DNA from: Suilimivivens sp963650485
GTDB taxonomy: Bacteria; Bacillota; Clostridia; Lachnospirales; Lachnospiraceae
Reading direction: 5' to 3'
Assembly: GCA_963650485.1 (NCBI GenBank)
Contig: CAVJLN010000004.1
Coordinates: 1-64,000 of the forward strand
DNA length: 64,000 nucleotides
Both the position numbers and the translations under genes were made by a program. Within the stretch, counting starts at the first letter, position 1; each line of letters begins with the position of its first letter. The notes under the pieces are model-generated. The model searched no databases and was not told where the DNA came from. It was given only the letters and a program-made list of their open reading frames with translations. Shown here in pieces: positions 61,524-64,000 of this stretch.

Positions 61524-64000
61524 ATGCCACCGATCGTTCAACAAAAATCAAAACAGATATCGAATTCTATTCAGATGCCTCGGGAAAAACAGGAGCAGCC
61601 GGGGACAGGCATTTCTCCGGGAGGACAGAATAAACAGCCCCCGAAGCTGACATCCAGACAGAAAAAAGTATTGTCCGGACTTCAGGAGGAGATTGTGAAG
61701 CTGGCAGAGGAAACGGAAGCCTTTGCACAGGCTGCTGAGAAGGAACTTGCCGCCATGCAGAAGCCGGGAACAGACCCGACTGAGTTTATCCGTTCCATTG
61801 CCCTTGTGAACAATGGCCGTGCCAGACAGTATGAAAAGCAGTATGAGTTTATCAAGGAAAGCATGAGATTCCAGAATCTGGATTTTACACAGGAATGTGA
61901 GGATCGGTTCCGCGTGGGTGTTCTGGAAGGAGGTATCCGTTTGTTGAAGAACTATGAACGGGAACCTTATAGCAGATATGCAGATCTCCTTAAGGATTTT
62001 TCAAAGCTTCGGGAATCTCTGGAGAGCGAGCTTGAAGGACTGCAGAGAAAGCTTGCCATCAGACAGGAGTTGAAGGAGAACGCAAAAGCCATTGCCGATA
62101 AGGCACATGTTTATCAGGAAAGCGGCTTTCAGGAAGGCTGCAGTGCCATTCCGGAGCAGGAGCTTTTCAGGATGTATCTGGATTATGCAGATAAGCTCTG
62201 GGAGAAACAGACACGTAAGGAATATCTGAGTGCGGCCTATATCAGCGAGCATATTGTACAGAGCCTTTCCGTGCTGGAGGTCGGCAAAGCCTTTCAGATG
62301 AAGCGTGGAGATCTTAGGCTGACACCGGAAGAGCAGGAGCAGCTTGTAAAGGCAGATCAGATTTTTCAGTACTATCGACAGCATGTGGATACGGTGCTGG
62401 GAGATTATGGAATGAGCCTTGACAATCTGTCCTACAATGGGGCAGCCATTGAGGATCTGGTAAGCCGGAAGCATACCCTGCGGCAGAGCGACCGGTGGTG
62501 TGAGGATTATGAAGCCTATCACAGATTGCTGGGTATCCGGGAGGAACCGGATACGGATGAGGAGGCGATGTCTGCCGGAGAAAGGAGACTCCGCAATCTG
62601 GAACGCTGGGCAGGTATTCTTGTGAACGACAGCGAGGGTATGACGGCTGCGGTTTATGATAAGGATACCGGTGCACAGTTCCTGGAAAGCAGACAGCGGG
62701 ATGTGAAGTCCTATGTCCGCCTGAAAAAGGACATTCTGACAACGACGGCAGAACGAAGACAGGCATTTGACAGAGAACACAGACTTCTGGCAGTCAGTAA
62801 GGTGTTTATCGCCCGGATGAAGCAGGATAAGGTGTGGAGTCCGGATTTACTGTTTAATGAAATTCCGAAGCTTCTGATTAAGGAGATCTTCAGCTATGAC
62901 TCCGAAGAAAAGCCGCTCTATGTAAGGGAGCAGATGAAGCTTCTCAAAGAGCTTACGGAGAGGCTGAATCAGATTCTTCTGACATCACCGGTATTCCGGG
63001 AGAGACAGTTTGCGTCGGTGATGCTTCGTTATCTGTCTGAGGAGCAGAATGGAGAGCTGGTAAAGCAGAAAGGAGATACAGAGTATCGTGCCGAGGACCG
63101 GAATTATGTTGGAATGAACAAGGTCATAGAGAATGAAAAGAATAAAGATAAACAGGGAAAACCCAGAAAATATATCGACACCTTTGAATCCGTTAAGGAT
63201 GAGCCTCTGTTTGCACACGATCCGGTGATAAAGGATCTTGAGCAGGGATATATAGGGGACTGTTATTTCATTGCCTCGCTCGCTTCGCTTGTAGCAAGAG
63301 ATCCGGGAGCGGTCAAACGGATGATGAGGGACAATGGAGATGGTACCGTTACCGTTCGTTTCTATGACAAGAATATTGATGATTTAGGAACGTCTGGCAC
63401 TCCGGGACGCATCTGTGTGACCGTTGATAAGACAATACCGATGAGAATGTATCTGGATACGAAGTTCCGTTATACACCATATTCACAGGGTGCTCTGTGG
63501 GTCAAGATGATGGAAAAGGCCTACGCAGCTGTGCGTAAGAAGGGCGGCGAGATCACAGTGCGGAGAAAGGGTGCATCCATTGATTATAAGAATTTAATGA
63601 GCGGCCAGACGAATGTGGCAACGATGCATTTGACCGGAGAAGATGTGATCGGGTGTCTGACCCCCTTAGGCAAAAGGGATATAAAGACCTTTAAGGGCCG
63701 GATTCAGAGCAATGTGGATATGTCACAGACTGACAGGGAGCTGATGGATCAGAATCAATTAAAGCGGCCAGCCAATCTATATTTTTATCAGCAGCACCGG
63801 AATGAACAGGATAAGGCTGCCTGCAGGTATCTGGCCGGGAAGCGGGTTTTGGCACAACTGGCAGCCGGCTATAAGCAGGAGCTAAACCGGTATCAAACGG
63901 TGGAAAAATGGCTTGAGGCTTTGCTGGAGGAGCAGGAAGGTAAGGAGGAGTTAAAACTTATGGACACTTCGCTCTTCGTGGAAGCCATTGCCAGACAGAT
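61524..64000 (+). CDS. second calpain-like cysteine protease cargo protein, C terminus beyond the window
   Basis: Open from ATG at 61524 (GGAGG 5 nt upstream) to the end of the window, over 825 residues. It is a paralogue of the gene at 56764: same MPP start followed by a K.KQI motif (KSKQISNSIQMP), same helical half, shared block YYRQHVDTVLGDYGMSL, RRLRNLERWAGI, and the same protease entry VKDEPLFAHDPVIKDL with Cys580 in GDCYFIASLAS. The His and Asn residues lie outside the window, so completeness is unknown. It does not overlap the preceding gene, which ends 23 bp upstream. Confidence 0.8.
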   Translation, partial: MPPIVQQKSKQISNSIQMPREKQEQPGTGISPGGQNKQPPKLTSRQKKVLSGLQEEIVKLAEETEAFAQAAEKELAAMQKPGTDPTEFIRSIALVNNGRARQYEKQYEFIKESMRFQNLDFTQECEDRFRVGVLEGGIRLLKNYEREPYSRYADLLKDFSKLRESLESELEGLQRKLAIRQELKENAKAIADKAHVYQESGFQEGCSAIPEQELFRMYLDYADKLWEKQTRKEYLSAAYISEHIVQSLSVLEVGKAFQMKRGDLRLTPEEQEQLVKADQIFQYYRQHVDTVLGDYGMSLDNLSYNGAAIEDLVSRKHTLRQSDRWCEDYEAYHRLLGIREEPDTDEEAMSAGERRLRNLERWAGILVNDSEGMTAAVYDKDTGAQFLESRQRDVKSYVRLKKDILTTTAERRQAFDREHRLLAVSKVFIARMKQDKVWSPDLLFNEIPKLLIKEIFSYDSEEKPLYVREQMKLLKELTERLNQILLTSPVFRERQFASVMLRYLSEEQNGELVKQKGDTEYRAEDRNYVGMNKVIENEKNKDKQGKPRKYIDTFESVKDEPLFAHDPVIKDLEQGYIGDCYFIASLASLVARDPGAVKRMMRDNGDGTVTVRFYDKNIDDLGTSGTPGRICVTVDKTIPMRMYLDTKFRYTPYSQGALWVKMMEKAYAAVRKKGGEITVRRKGASIDYKNLMSGQTNVATMHLTGEDVIGCLTPLGKRDIKTFKGRIQSNVDMSQTDRELMDQNQLKRPANLYFYQQHRNEQDKAACRYLAGKRVLAQLAAGYKQELNRYQTVEKWLEALLEEQEGKEELKLMDTSLFVEAIARQ

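Noticed and set aside
14658..64000. Interpretation as a prophage
   Set aside because: No terminase, portal, capsid, integrase, holin or endolysin was seen; cargo, ATPase and DUF4255/DUF4280 genes are CIS-type.
14658..64000. Interpretation as a classical type VI secretion system
   Set aside because: No TssJ, TssL, TssM or ClpV-like gene was recognised, and a single sheath protein replaces the TssB/TssC pair.

Overview
The window looks like a chromosomal segment of a Gram-positive Clostridia bacterium, most likely Lachnospiraceae-like. Evidence for this: a split two-gene transketolase, a methionine aminopeptidase carrying an N-terminal SEC-C zinc motif, an HPr-like protein without the active histidine, clean AGGAGG ribosome sites, TTG and GTG starts, and moderate GC. 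I saw no rRNA, tRNA, CRISPR array, integrase or transposase.

Layout. (1) 1-3.9 kb, minus strand: three genes, two of them broken. A 7-TM GGDEF protein is frameshifted at a TA dinucleotide repeat and runs off the left edge. A TPR-like protein is intact. A DUF885 zinc-peptidase-like protein is split by a 67-bp tandem duplication. (2) 4.0-14.7 kb, mostly plus strand: housekeeping genes, namely transketolase N and C subunits, ribulose-phosphate epimerase, map, a HAD phosphatase, prmA, rsmE, a cysteine desulfurase, thiI, a convergent HPr-like gene, and mtaB. A 230-bp palindromic non-coding element lies after thiI. (3) 14.7-64 kb, all plus strand: one very large contractile injection system (CIS) locus that continues past the right edge.

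The CIS locus is phage-tail-like but has no capsid, portal, terminase or integrase. Its structural core holds DUF4255 terminator, DUF4280 PAAR-like tip, sheath, tube, a tail-assembly-chaperone-like gene followed by a DUF6760 frame without a normal start codon, a second tube-like protein, an 878-residue ETERY-repeat protein, two tandem CIS-tube/Afp7-like proteins, gp27/GPD hub, gp5/VgrG-OB spike, gp25, two large baseplate-J proteins, a tail protein I-like protein, and a AAA+ ATPase. Ahead of the core is an envelope module: a pseudokinase-like TM protein, a class III cyclase-like TM protein lacking the usual metal-binding motif, a TM MORN-repeat protein, a secreted TolC-like coiled-coil protein and a large secreted helical protein. 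Between tail protein I and the ATPase sits a signalling cassette: STAS antagonist, FtsE-like ABC ATPase without a permease, and RsbW-like kinase.

Behind the ATPase is a cargo-like region: a 2207-residue protein with an embedded UbiB/AarF-type kinase fold, then two paralogous long proteins with C-terminal calpain-type (C2) cysteine protease domains. GNAT-like proteins are interspersed. No tail-fibre gene was recognised, which together with the membrane proteins suggests a cell-associated CIS rather than a freely released one. Two transcription units, at 14.8 kb and 56.8 kb, share the same promoter architecture: two CTTTAA hexamers 11 bp apart, then an extended -10 (TGCTAYAAT). This suggests co-regulation by an OmpR/PhoB-type activator. 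All functional assignments rest on reading motifs by eye; no database search was run.
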